A DNA stretch of 64,000 bases, from positions 868,001 through 932,000 of the forward strand of contig NZ_CP076060.1 in assembly GCF_018729255.1 (NCBI RefSeq), written 5' to 3'. Below, in pieces: positions 44,367 to 52,474 of the stretch. This stretch comes from Cupriavidus sp. EM10 (lineage in GTDB: Bacteria > Pseudomonadota > Gammaproteobacteria > Burkholderiales > Burkholderiaceae). Position numbers and translations under genes: made by a program. Under the pieces are notes generated by a model, which saw only the letters and a program-made list of their open reading frames with translations, was not told the origin of the DNA and made no database searches. Numbering within the stretch: position 1 is the first letter of the stretch; each line of letters starts with the position of its first letter.

Positions 44367-45431
44367 TTAGCTCGTGGAACTCACCTGAGCCGCCGCGGGC
44401 GGGGACACGGGCGTGGCCGACCAGAAATGGTCTACCTCCGCCAAAAATTCGGCCTTCTGCACGGCAGGCAGGAAGGCCGCTTCAAAACTGTTGCGGGCCA
44501 GCTTGTGGGCATCGCCGGCATCAAGCGGCAGCGCGTCGAACGTGGCTTCCCAGTTGGCGTTCATGTAGCCGCCAAAGTATGCCGGATCGTCCGAGTGCAG
44601 CGTCACGGCCACGCCGGCATCGAGCAGCCGCTTGAGCGAGTGGTCGCGCAGGTCCGGATACACCTTCAGCTTCTGGTTCGACAGGGGGCACACGGTCAGC
44701 GCGATACGCTCGCGCGCCAGCCGCTGCACCAGCGCTACGTCGTCGATGGCGCGCACGCCATGGTCGATCCGCTCGACCTTGAGGATGTCCAGCGCATCGG
44801 TCACGTACTGGGCCGGGCCTTCCTCGCCGGCGTGCGCCACCAGGTGCAGGCCCAGCGTCTTGGCCTTGGCGAACACGCGCGCGAACTTTTCGGGCGGGTT
44901 GCCGCGCTCGGACGAATCCAGGCCCACGCCGACAAAGCGGTCGCGGTAGGGCAGCGCGGCTTCCAGCGTGGCAAACGCGTCTTCCTCGGGAAGGTGGCGC
45001 AGGAAGCACAGGATCAGGCTGCTGGAAAAGTCGTACTCGGTGCGGGCCTGCGCCAGGGCGTCGGAAATGCCGTCGATCACGGTGCCGATGGGCACGCCGC
45101 GCTCGGTATGGGTCTGCGGATCGAAGAAGATCTCGGCATGGCGCACGTTATCGGCAACGGCGCGCTTGACGTAGTCCATCGTCATGTCGAAGAAATCTTC
45201 CTCGGTCAGCAGCACGCTGGCGCCGGCGTAGTAGATGTCCAGGAACGATTGCAGGTCGGTGAAGGCGTAGGCTGCCCGCAGCGCCTCCACGTCGGGATAG
45301 GCCAGCTTGACGTTGTTGCGCTGGGCCAGCCGGAAGATCAGCTCGGGTTCGAGCGTGCCTTCGATATGCACGTGCAGTTCGGCCTTGGGGGTACGGCGGA
45401 TCTTGTCCGCCAGCGCGGCATCGATGGTCAT
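44367..45431 (-). CDS. add: adenosine/adenine deaminase
   Basis: 354 residues, zinc deaminase. Motifs: ELHVHIEGTLEPELIFRLA (HxH), HLVAHAGEEGPAQYV (His and catalytic Glu), ERIDHGVRAIDD and VTLHSDDPAYFGGYMNANW (catalytic Asp pair). The product enters the route as hypoxanthine or inosine. The sub-family (adenosine versus adenine specificity) cannot be decided from motifs alone; FFDPQTHTERGV resembles the adenine deaminase type. It lies between xdhC and guaD, with a 44-base gap to xdhC. Confidence 0.88.
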   Translation of the reverse strand: MTIDAALADKIRRTPKAELHVHIEGTLEPELIFRLAQRNNVKLAYPDVEALRAAYAFTDLQSFLDIYYAGASVLLTEEDFFDMTMDYVKRAVADNVRHAEIFFDPQTHTERGVPIGTVIDGISDALAQARTEYDFSSSLILCFLRHLPEEDAFATLEAALPYRDRFVGVGLDSSERGNPPEKFARVFAKAKTLGLHLVAHAGEEGPAQYVTDALDILKVERIDHGVRAIDDVALVQRLARERIALTVCPLSNQKLKVYPDLRDHSLKRLLDAGVAVTLHSDDPAYFGGYMNANWEATFDALPLDAGDAHKLARNSFEAAFLPAVQKAEFLAEVDHFWSATPVSPPAAAQVSSTS

Positions 45432-45475
45432 GGGGCCTCTTTCTTATGACTGACAGCCGGATCGCGGCTGTGCTG

Positions 45476-46480
45476 TTACGGAAGCACCGTCTCCAGCCGG
45501 TTGGCTCGCAGCGCGGCAATGCGCTGTTCGCGAACCTGCAACAGCTGGGCGACGATGGCAACCGCAATCATAGCCGGAGCCTTGTCAGTGATGCCCGCGA
45601 CACCCATCGGGCACGTCATTTCCGGCAGCCGCGCCGGGTCCACGCCATGCTCCACCATGCGATGCTCGAACCTGGCCCGCTTGGTCTTCGATCCGATCAG
45701 CCCGAAATACGCGAAATCGGTACGGCGGAAGATCTGCTCGCACAGTTGCTGGTCCAGCGCATGGCTGTGCGTCATGACGATGAAGTACGACCCCGGCGGC
45801 GCCTGGTCGACCACCGCCTCGGGTGTGTCGGTCGGCTCGGCTTCCACGTTGTCGGGCAGCCCGGCCGGGAACATCGTGTCGCGCTCGTCCACCCAGTGCA
45901 CGCGGCATGGCAGCGTCGACAGCACCTTGACCAGCGCGTGGCCCACATGGCCGGCGCCGAACAGCACCACGTGCATGTCGTCGGACACCAGCGTGTCGGT
46001 CCAGCTGTCGTCGGCCTGCAGCACGGCCGTCGGCAGCATCGCGCGGCTGGCTTCGACCGTGACCGGGCCGGCCAGCGGCACCGTGCGCTGCAACGCGCGC
46101 CCGGCCCGGAAGGCGGTCTCGACGGCATCGAGCCACGCCAGGTCGGCTTCGCCCAGCACCTCGAACGCCAGCTTCACCACCCCACCGCAGCACTGGCCCA
46201 GCGCCGGGCCCAGCGGAATGCGCTCGATGCGGCGATGCGGGTTGCCCCGCACGTGGCGGTTGGCCAGCATCGCCCGGGCGATATCCATGCCGCGCCATTC
46301 CAGATGGCCGCCGCCGATCGTGCCGATCAGGTCGGTGGCCGTCACCAGCATGCGGACGCCGGCCTCGCGCGGCGCGGAGCCCTTGACGTCGACGATGGTG
46401 ACCATCGCCACGGGCACGCCGGCGCGCACCCAGCGGGCGGCATCGGCGAAGCGGAACGGTTTGAGCGGGGCGTCCTGCAT
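45476..46480 (-). CDS. xdhC: xanthine dehydrogenase accessory protein XdhC
   Basis: 334 residues. XdhC binds molybdenum cofactor and helps insert the sulfurated form into XdhB; it is not a subunit of the enzyme. Visible are GSAPREAGVRMLVTATDLIG followed by TIGGGHLEWRG, CCGGVVKLAFEVL and the Rossmann segment MHVVLFGAGHVGHALVKVLS, with DFAYFGLIGSKTKRARFEHR near the end. ATG 46480 lies 17 bases after the xdhB stop, in an operon xdhABC-add-guaD. Confidence 0.95.
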   Translation of the reverse strand: MQDAPLKPFRFADAARWVRAGVPVAMVTIVDVKGSAPREAGVRMLVTATDLIGTIGGGHLEWRGMDIARAMLANRHVRGNPHRRIERIPLGPALGQCCGGVVKLAFEVLGEADLAWLDAVETAFRAGRALQRTVPLAGPVTVEASRAMLPTAVLQADDSWTDTLVSDDMHVVLFGAGHVGHALVKVLSTLPCRVHWVDERDTMFPAGLPDNVEAEPTDTPEAVVDQAPPGSYFIVMTHSHALDQQLCEQIFRRTDFAYFGLIGSKTKRARFEHRMVEHGVDPARLPEMTCPMGVAGITDKAPAMIAVAIVAQLLQVREQRIAALRANRLETVLP

Positions 46481-46497
46481 GGTGGTCTCTCTTGCGG

Positions 46498-48879
46498 TCA
46501 GGCGGGTACGGCTTCGGTGCCGGGGGTGGGCTGCGCGACCAGCGCGGCCTGCACGGCTTCCACGGCATCGAGGATCGCTTCGCTGGTGGCGGGCGCGCGC
46601 AGCGGCGGGTTGACGCGGTAGTCACCCACGGCGGCAATCGCATCGCGGATCGCGAAGAACACCGAGAACGGCAGCAGCAGCGGCGGCTCGCCCACGGCCT
46701 TCGACCGGTGGATGCTGTCCTCGACGTTGCTGTTCTGGAACAGCCGCACGTAGAAGTCTTCCGGGCAGTCGTTGATCGTCGGGATCTTGTACGTCGACGG
46801 CGCGTGCGTCATCAGCTTGCCGTTCTGGTTCCACCACAGTTCCTCGGTGGTCAGCCAGCCCATGCCCTGGATGAACGCGCCTTCCACCTGGCCGATGTCG
46901 ATGGCCGGATTCAGAGACTTGCCGGCGTCGTGCAGCGCATCGGCGCGCAGCAGCTTCCATTCTCCGGTCAGCGTGTCGACCAGCACTTCCGAGCAGGCGG
47001 CGCCGTAGGCGTAGTAGTAGAACGGCCGGCCATGCAGCGCCTTCTGGTCCCAGTACAGCTTGGGCGTGGTGTAGAAGCCGTCCGACCACAGCTGCACGCG
47101 TGCCACGTAGGCCTCGCGGGCCAGGTCGCCGAACGACAGGCGCAGCTCGCCGGCGATCACCAGGTCGTCGTTGAAGCGCACTGCGTCGGGCTCCACGCCG
47201 GCCTTGCGGGCGGCGAACGCGGCCAGGCGCTCGCGGATCTGGCGCGCGGCGTCCTGCGCGGCCTTGCCGTTCAGGTCGGCGCCCGTAGAGGCCGCCGTGG
47301 CCGACGTGTTGGCCACCTTGCTGGTATCGGTCGCCGTGACCCGCACGCGTTCCATGCGGATGCCCAGTTCGTGCGCCACCACCATCGCCACCTTGGTGTT
47401 CAGGCCCTGGCCCATTTCGGTGCCGCCGTGGTTCACCAGCACCGAGCCGTCGTTGTACACGTGCACCAGCGCGCCGGCCTGGTTGTAGTGCGCCACGTTG
47501 AACGAGATGCCGAACTTCACCGGCGTGATGGCGATACCCTTCTTCAGCACCGGGCTGTTCGCGTTGAAGTCACGCGTGGCGGCGCGGCGCTTCTGGTATT
47601 CGGACGTGGCCACCAGTTCGTCGATCAGTTCGTGGATGACGTTGTCTTCCACGGTCTGGCCGTACGGTGTGACGTTGCGCTCGCCCTTGCCATAGAAGTT
47701 GGCGCGGCGCACGTCCAGCGAATCCTTGCCCACGTTGCGCGCCACGTTGTCGAGGATGTACTCGATGGCAAACGCGCCCTGCGGGCCGCCGAAGCCGCGG
47801 AACGCGGTGTTGCTCTGGGTGTTGGTCTTGCCGCAGTAGCCGTCGATCTGCACGTTCGGCAGCCAGTAGGCGTTGTCGAAGTGGCAGATGGCGCGCGTCA
47901 TCACCGGGCCCGACAGGTCGGCCGAGAAGCCGGCGCGCGACACCATCTCCACGCGCACGCCTTCCACGCGGCCGTCGTCGTCATGGCCCACGTCGAAGTC
48001 GAACGTGAAGTCGTGGCGCTTGCCGGTGATCATCATGTCGTCGTCGCGGTCCGGACGCAGCTTGACGGGGCACAGCAGTTTCCAGGCGGCCAGCGACGCG
48101 CAGCACGCGAACATGGCCGACTGCGATTCCTTGCCGCCGAAGCCGCCGCCCATGCGACGGCATTCCACCAGCACCTGGTGCGCGTGCCAGCCCAGCATGT
48201 GGGCCACGGCATGCTGCATCTCGGTCGGGTGCTGCGTCGAGCACCAGACGTGCATGCCGTCGTTCTCGCGCGGCGCGGCGTAGGCAATCTGGCCTTCCAG
48301 GTAGAACTGTTCCTGGCCGCCGAGCTGGATTTTCGCGCTGTCGCGGTGCCTGGCGGCATCCAGGTGCTTCGCCGGCTCGCCGCGTGTCAGGTGCATCGGC
48401 GGCAGCACGTAGCTGCCGGCCGCGTGGGCGGCCTCGGGCGTCAGCACCGGGGGCAGGTCCTCGTAGTCGATATCGGCCAGGCGGGCGGCGCGACGCGCGG
48501 CATCATGCGACGACGCCACCACGACAAAGATCGGCTGACCGATGAACTGGACCACGTCCTTGGCCAGGATCGGGTCGTCATGGATGATCGGGCCGCAGTC
48601 GTTGACGCCGGGAATGTCGTCCACGGTCAGCACGGCCACCACGCCGGGCGCCTTGCGCACGCGGTCCAGGCTGATGGACTTCAGGCGCGCGTGGGCCTTG
48701 GTGCTCATGCCAAGCGCGGCGTGCAGCGTGCCGGCCAGTTCCGGGATGTCGTCGGTATAGGTAGCGGTGCCGGCCACGTGCAGATGGGCCGATTCGTGCG
48801 GGCGCGAGATGCCGACCACCGGGGTCGATTCGGCGGCCACGCTGGCGTCGAGCAGGAAGGGTTCGGTTTGCTTGTTCAT
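46498..48879 (-). CDS. xdhB: xanthine dehydrogenase molybdopterin-binding subunit XdhB
   Basis: 793 residues, the large catalytic subunit that hydroxylates hypoxanthine and xanthine to urate with molybdenum cofactor. MGGGFGGKESQSAMFACCAS is the cofactor glycine loop; AFRGFGGPQGAFAIEYILDN contains the substrate-orienting Arg, and AVGEPPLLLPFSVFFAIRDA carries the catalytic Glu near the C-terminus. The length is normal for two-subunit bacterial XDH. ATG 48879 is 11 bases after the xdhA stop, with a GAGGAG site. Confidence 0.96.
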   Translation of the reverse strand: MNKQTEPFLLDASVAAESTPVVGISRPHESAHLHVAGTATYTDDIPELAGTLHAALGMSTKAHARLKSISLDRVRKAPGVVAVLTVDDIPGVNDCGPIIHDDPILAKDVVQFIGQPIFVVVASSHDAARRAARLADIDYEDLPPVLTPEAAHAAGSYVLPPMHLTRGEPAKHLDAARHRDSAKIQLGGQEQFYLEGQIAYAAPRENDGMHVWCSTQHPTEMQHAVAHMLGWHAHQVLVECRRMGGGFGGKESQSAMFACCASLAAWKLLCPVKLRPDRDDDMMITGKRHDFTFDFDVGHDDDGRVEGVRVEMVSRAGFSADLSGPVMTRAICHFDNAYWLPNVQIDGYCGKTNTQSNTAFRGFGGPQGAFAIEYILDNVARNVGKDSLDVRRANFYGKGERNVTPYGQTVEDNVIHELIDELVATSEYQKRRAATRDFNANSPVLKKGIAITPVKFGISFNVAHYNQAGALVHVYNDGSVLVNHGGTEMGQGLNTKVAMVVAHELGIRMERVRVTATDTSKVANTSATAASTGADLNGKAAQDAARQIRERLAAFAARKAGVEPDAVRFNDDLVIAGELRLSFGDLAREAYVARVQLWSDGFYTTPKLYWDQKALHGRPFYYYAYGAACSEVLVDTLTGEWKLLRADALHDAGKSLNPAIDIGQVEGAFIQGMGWLTTEELWWNQNGKLMTHAPSTYKIPTINDCPEDFYVRLFQNSNVEDSIHRSKAVGEPPLLLPFSVFFAIRDAIAAVGDYRVNPPLRAPATSEAILDAVEAVQAALVAQPTPGTEAVPA

Positions 48880-48890
48880 GCTGGCTCTCC

Positions 48891-50405
48891 TCAGGCGCTC
48901 ACGGTTTCACCGGCGTCCATGGGGTTTCCGGCCCCAATCGCGCGCACGTTGACCATGGCGGCCGGCAGTGCGTCATCGCGCGTTTCCAGCCAGAAGCGAT
49001 AGAGCAGGTTGGCGGCGCCGCGGCTGCGATAGCCGGCGGTGGCCCGCATATCGGACAGGGGCGTGTAGTCCTGGCCCAGCGCGGCCATGCCGGCGCGGGC
49101 GGTGCTTTCGTTCCAGGGCTGGCCCGTCAGGGCGGCCTCGGCCAGGGCGGCACGCCGGGGCGTGGCCGCCATGCCGCCGAACGCGATGCGCGCGGCGGTG
49201 ACGATGCCGTTCTCGACCGTGATGCCGAACGCGGCGCACACGGCGGAAATATCCTCGTCGAAGCGCTTCGACAGCTTGTAGGTGCGGAAATGCTGCAGCC
49301 CCTTGACCGGCACGCGCAGGCCAGCCACGAACTCGCCTTCGGCCATGGCCGTCTTCTGGTAGGCCAGGTACAGGTCCTCCAGCGGCATCGTGCGGCGCAC
49401 GTCGCCACGCTGCAGCACGACTTCGGTGCCCAGCGCGATCAGCGCGGGCATCGAATCACCGATCGGCGAGCCGTTGGCCACGTTGCCGCCCAGCGTGCCG
49501 GCATTGCGGATCGGCAGCGAGGCAAAGCGCTTCCAGAGCTCTTCCAGCTCCGGATGGGCAACGGTCAGCGCGGCGTAGGCCTTTTCCAGCGTCACGGCGG
49601 CGCCAATCTCGACGAAGCCGTCGCGCTCGGCAATCGTGTTCAGGTCTTGCACCTGGCCCACATAGAGCAGGTTGCCCAGCTCGCGGAACTGTTTGGTGAC
49701 CCACAGGCCCACGTCGGTGCTGCCGGCCAGGATGCGGATATTGGGCTCGGCGGCCTTGATCGCGCCGAACTCCGCGGCGGTGCGCGGGGCGTAGAAATGC
49801 TGGCCCGCCACGCTGTAGTGGAAGGTCTCGCCGCGCTTCAGGCTGCGCAGCGTGTTGGCAATCTGCTTCGGATTCAGGCGGCTGGCCGTCGGGGCGGGCA
49901 GGGCCATCATGCGCTGTCCGGCGTCGACGATCGGCCGGTAGCCGGTGCAGCGGCACAGGTTGCCGGTCAGCGCATCGCAGATTTCCTGGCGCGGGGGCGG
50001 TTCGCCGCCGGGCGTGTGCTGCTGGTACAGCGCCCACAGCGACATCACGAAGCCGGGCGTGCAGAACCCGCACTGGGAGCCATGGCACTCGACCATCGCT
50101 TCCTGCACCGGGTGCAGGGCGCCGTCGGCCTGGCGCAGGTCCTCGACCGTGATCAGGGCCTTGCCGTCCAGCGTGGGCAGGAACTGGATGCAGGCGTTGA
50201 CGGCCTTGAATTCGACATCGCCGTCGGCCTTCAGGTCGCCGATCACCACGGTGCAGGCACCGCAGTCGCCTTCGGCGCAGCCTTCCTTGGTGCCCGTGCA
50301 GCGGACGTCCTCACGCAGGTACTGCAGCACGGTACGGGTCACGGGGGCGTCGGATACTTCCTGAACCTGGCCGCGGTGGAAAAAGCGGATGGTTTGCGTC
50401 TCCAT
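48891..50405 (-). CDS. xdhA: xanthine dehydrogenase small subunit XdhA (2Fe-2S + FAD)
   Basis: 504 residues. The N-terminal ferredoxin-like domain has CTGTKEGCAEGDCGACTVV and the second cluster CGFCTPGFVMSL...GNLCRCTGYRPIV. From about residue 200 an FAD domain follows (RILAGSTDVGLWVTKQFREL, GGNVANGSPIGDSMPALIAL). It passes electrons from XdhB to NAD. ATG 50405 (METQTIRFF) is preferred over an in-frame start 22 codons upstream because it has an AGAGAGAAG-type site and matches family starts. It heads the xdhABC-add-guaD operon, divergent from the LysR gene. Confidence 0.95.
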   Translation of the reverse strand: METQTIRFFHRGQVQEVSDAPVTRTVLQYLREDVRCTGTKEGCAEGDCGACTVVIGDLKADGDVEFKAVNACIQFLPTLDGKALITVEDLRQADGALHPVQEAMVECHGSQCGFCTPGFVMSLWALYQQHTPGGEPPPRQEICDALTGNLCRCTGYRPIVDAGQRMMALPAPTASRLNPKQIANTLRSLKRGETFHYSVAGQHFYAPRTAAEFGAIKAAEPNIRILAGSTDVGLWVTKQFRELGNLLYVGQVQDLNTIAERDGFVEIGAAVTLEKAYAALTVAHPELEELWKRFASLPIRNAGTLGGNVANGSPIGDSMPALIALGTEVVLQRGDVRRTMPLEDLYLAYQKTAMAEGEFVAGLRVPVKGLQHFRTYKLSKRFDEDISAVCAAFGITVENGIVTAARIAFGGMAATPRRAALAEAALTGQPWNESTARAGMAALGQDYTPLSDMRATAGYRSRGAANLLYRFWLETRDDALPAAMVNVRAIGAGNPMDAGETVSA

Positions 50406-50549
50406 GGTCTTCTCTCTTTCGGGGATGGCGGAAACATAGCACCGGGTCATTTCCTGCAATATTTGGCCCATGTGATATGCCCCATCAAGGCGCGCGCCAT
50501 GGGGCGGCGCGACCCCGCAATCGCTGCCCCGGGGCGGCCTGGCGCCGAT

Positions 50550-50567
50550 CTACGGGTCTACCCGTAG
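50550..50567. promoter_or_regulatory. 18-base palindrome between xdhA and lysR, candidate LysR operator
   Basis: CTACGGGT (50550-50557), CT, ACCCGTAG (50560-50567): perfect eight-base arms. It is 116 bases from the LysR start and 145 from xdhA, the usual place for a LysR recognition site controlling a divergent operon. Confidence 0.65.
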
Positions 50568-50682
50568 TGCATCCGGACGAGCGGCCGGATTTGACCGCAT
50601 CAGGGGTGGCTGTCTTACACTATGCGCCGTTCCCTTCCCCTACGCCACCCACGCCACCCAAAAGAGCGAGGCGGCATCTGCC

Positions 50683-51633
50683 ATGCACGGACGCGACCAT
50701 CTCGATACTTATTTGCTGCGGGTACTGCACACCCTGCTCACCGAGCAGAGCGTGACCCGCACCGCCGTCCGCCTGGGCCAGTCGCAGCCGGCCATCAGCA
50801 ATACGCTCAAGCGGCTGCGCGAAATCACCGGCGACGCCATCCTGGTGCGCGGCAAGAGCGGCATGGTGCCCACCGAGCGCGGCCGCGAGCTGCTGCTGCT
50901 GGCCGAACAGAGCCTGGCGGCGATGGACCGCATCGCCCGCCCGCCCCAACAGTTCGACCCGGCCACCACCACGCGCACGTTCCACCTGGGCGCGCCCGAC
51001 TACCTGGACGCGTTTTTCCTGCCGAATATCGTCGAGCGCGTGCGCCGGCTGGCGCCGGGCGCCAAGCTGTTCGTGCATCCGATGACCCAGTCGACGGATT
51101 TCCTCGATGCGCTGGAGCAGGGCCATCTGGACATCGTGGTGGGCAACTGGCTGTCGCCGCCCGAGCATTTGCACATCTCGCCGCTGTTCGACGACGAGGT
51201 GGTCTGCATGCTGGGCGCCCAGCACCCGCTGGCCCGCCACGGCCTGACGCTGCGCCACTACCTGGAAATGCCGCACCTGGCGCCCGCGCCGTATGCGTCG
51301 ATGCAGCGCAGCATGATCGACCAGGCGCTGGCCGAGCATGGCTACAAGCGCAATATCCAGGTCACGCTGCCGTACTTCGGCCTGGTGCCCTACGTGCTGA
51401 TGAAGACCGACATGGTGTTCACCACGGGCCGCCAGTTTGCCGCCCACTACGCGCAGTACCTGCCGATCCGCATGGTGCCGTCGCCAGTGACGTTCCCGCG
51501 CATGCGCTTCTACCAACTCTGGCACGAGCGCTGCCATGCCGCGCCGGACGTGATGTGGCTGCGTCGCATGATCGCCGAGGTGGCTTCCGACCTCCCGCAG
51601 CTTCCCCGCCTGGAATCGGCCCCCGCCAGCTGA
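50683..51633 (+). CDS. LysR family regulator, probable activator of xdhABC
   Basis: 316 residues with the LysR helix-turn-helix at residues 8-65 (LLRVLHTLLTEQSVTRTAVR, LGQSQPAISNTLKRLRE) and a two-lobed effector domain (TFHLGAPDYLDAFF, DIVVGNWLSPPEHLHISPLF, LVPYVLMKTDMVFTTGR). It is divergent from xdhA with a palindromic candidate operator between, so it most likely activates the xanthine dehydrogenase operon; the effector may be a purine. The second regulator of the purine cluster (GntR at 37802) controls the urate end. Confidence 0.9.
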   Translation: MHGRDHLDTYLLRVLHTLLTEQSVTRTAVRLGQSQPAISNTLKRLREITGDAILVRGKSGMVPTERGRELLLLAEQSLAAMDRIARPPQQFDPATTTRTFHLGAPDYLDAFFLPNIVERVRRLAPGAKLFVHPMTQSTDFLDALEQGHLDIVVGNWLSPPEHLHISPLFDDEVVCMLGAQHPLARHGLTLRHYLEMPHLAPAPYASMQRSMIDQALAEHGYKRNIQVTLPYFGLVPYVLMKTDMVFTTGRQFAAHYAQYLPIRMVPSPVTFPRMRFYQLWHERCHAAPDVMWLRRMIAEVASDLPQLPRLESAPAS

Positions 51634-51808
51634 CGGCGAAAGCTCGATATATGAGTCCCATGATCCACCTGTGAGGCTCGTCTAATCTGACCTGGCCTCC
51701 CCAGGAGGCGTTGCCCTGGCACGGTCCGGTCGGCAAGGACTGCCCCTGATCGCGGCTGGCGTTACACTCACTGGAAGTTGAACGCGCGCTGCGGCGCGAG
51801 GAGCTTCC

Positions 51809-52441
51809 ATGCTGGAAACCGCTGCGCTGGCTGCCGGCATGTCCTGGGCCAGTGGCCTGCGCCTGTATCTGGCCGTGCTGACGGCGGGCGTGCTGGCCCG
51901 CCTGGGCTGGCTGGACCTGCCGTCGGGCCTGCAGGTGCTGTCGTCCTGGTGGGTGATCGGCGTGGCCGCGGCGATGACCGCGGCCGAGTTCGTGGCCGAC
52001 AAGGTGCCCGGCTTCGATACCGTGTGGGACGGCATCCAGACCTTTATCCGCATTCCCGCCGGGGCGATCCTGGCCGCGGCCGCGTTCGGCAACATGGACC
52101 CGCAGTGGACCGTGGCCGCCGGCCTGATCGGCGGCACGCTGGCCGGCACCGCCCACGCCGCCAAGGCTGGTACCCGGGCCCTGATCAATGTGTCGCCCGA
52201 ACCTTTCTCGAACTGGGTGGCCTCATTCACCGAGGATGTCGGCACGGTCGGCGGGCTGCTGCTGGCGTTCTTCCTGCCGGTGGTATTCCTGATCCTGCTG
52301 GTGCTGTTCCTGGTGCTCGCCGCGTGGCTCGTGCCCAAGCTGTGGCGCGGCGCCCGGCGGCTGCATGCCAGCCTGCGCGACAAGGGGCAGGCGTCGCCGC
52401 CTGCAAAGCAGGCTTTGAAGCGGCCACCGCACCGTCCCTGA
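51809..52441 (+). CDS. DUF4126 membrane protein
   Basis: 210 residues with about five membrane segments, recognisable as DUF4126 from the N-terminal MSWASGLRLYLAVLTAGVLA, the VADKVPGFDTVWDGIQTFIR loop and IGGTLAGTAHAAKAGTRALI, with a conserved acidic SNWVASFTEDVG. Function is unknown. AGGAG lies six bases before ATG. The basic C-terminus (LWRGARRLHASLRDKG) is cytoplasmic by the positive-inside rule. The permease gene at 52475 follows within 33 bases and may be co-transcribed. Confidence 0.85.
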   Translation: MLETAALAAGMSWASGLRLYLAVLTAGVLARLGWLDLPSGLQVLSSWWVIGVAAAMTAAEFVADKVPGFDTVWDGIQTFIRIPAGAILAAAAFGNMDPQWTVAAGLIGGTLAGTAHAAKAGTRALINVSPEPFSNWVASFTEDVGTVGGLLLAFFLPVVFLILLVLFLVLAAWLVPKLWRGARRLHASLRDKGQASPPAKQALKRPPHRP

Positions 52442-52474
52442 GCCGTTCCATCCAAATCCAACCGTCAGCCGTAC

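Noticed and set aside
46492..49002. Open frame of over 830 codons on the plus strand opposite xdhB
   Set aside because: Antisense shadow of a well-supported molybdopterin subunit; no motif in the translated sequence.
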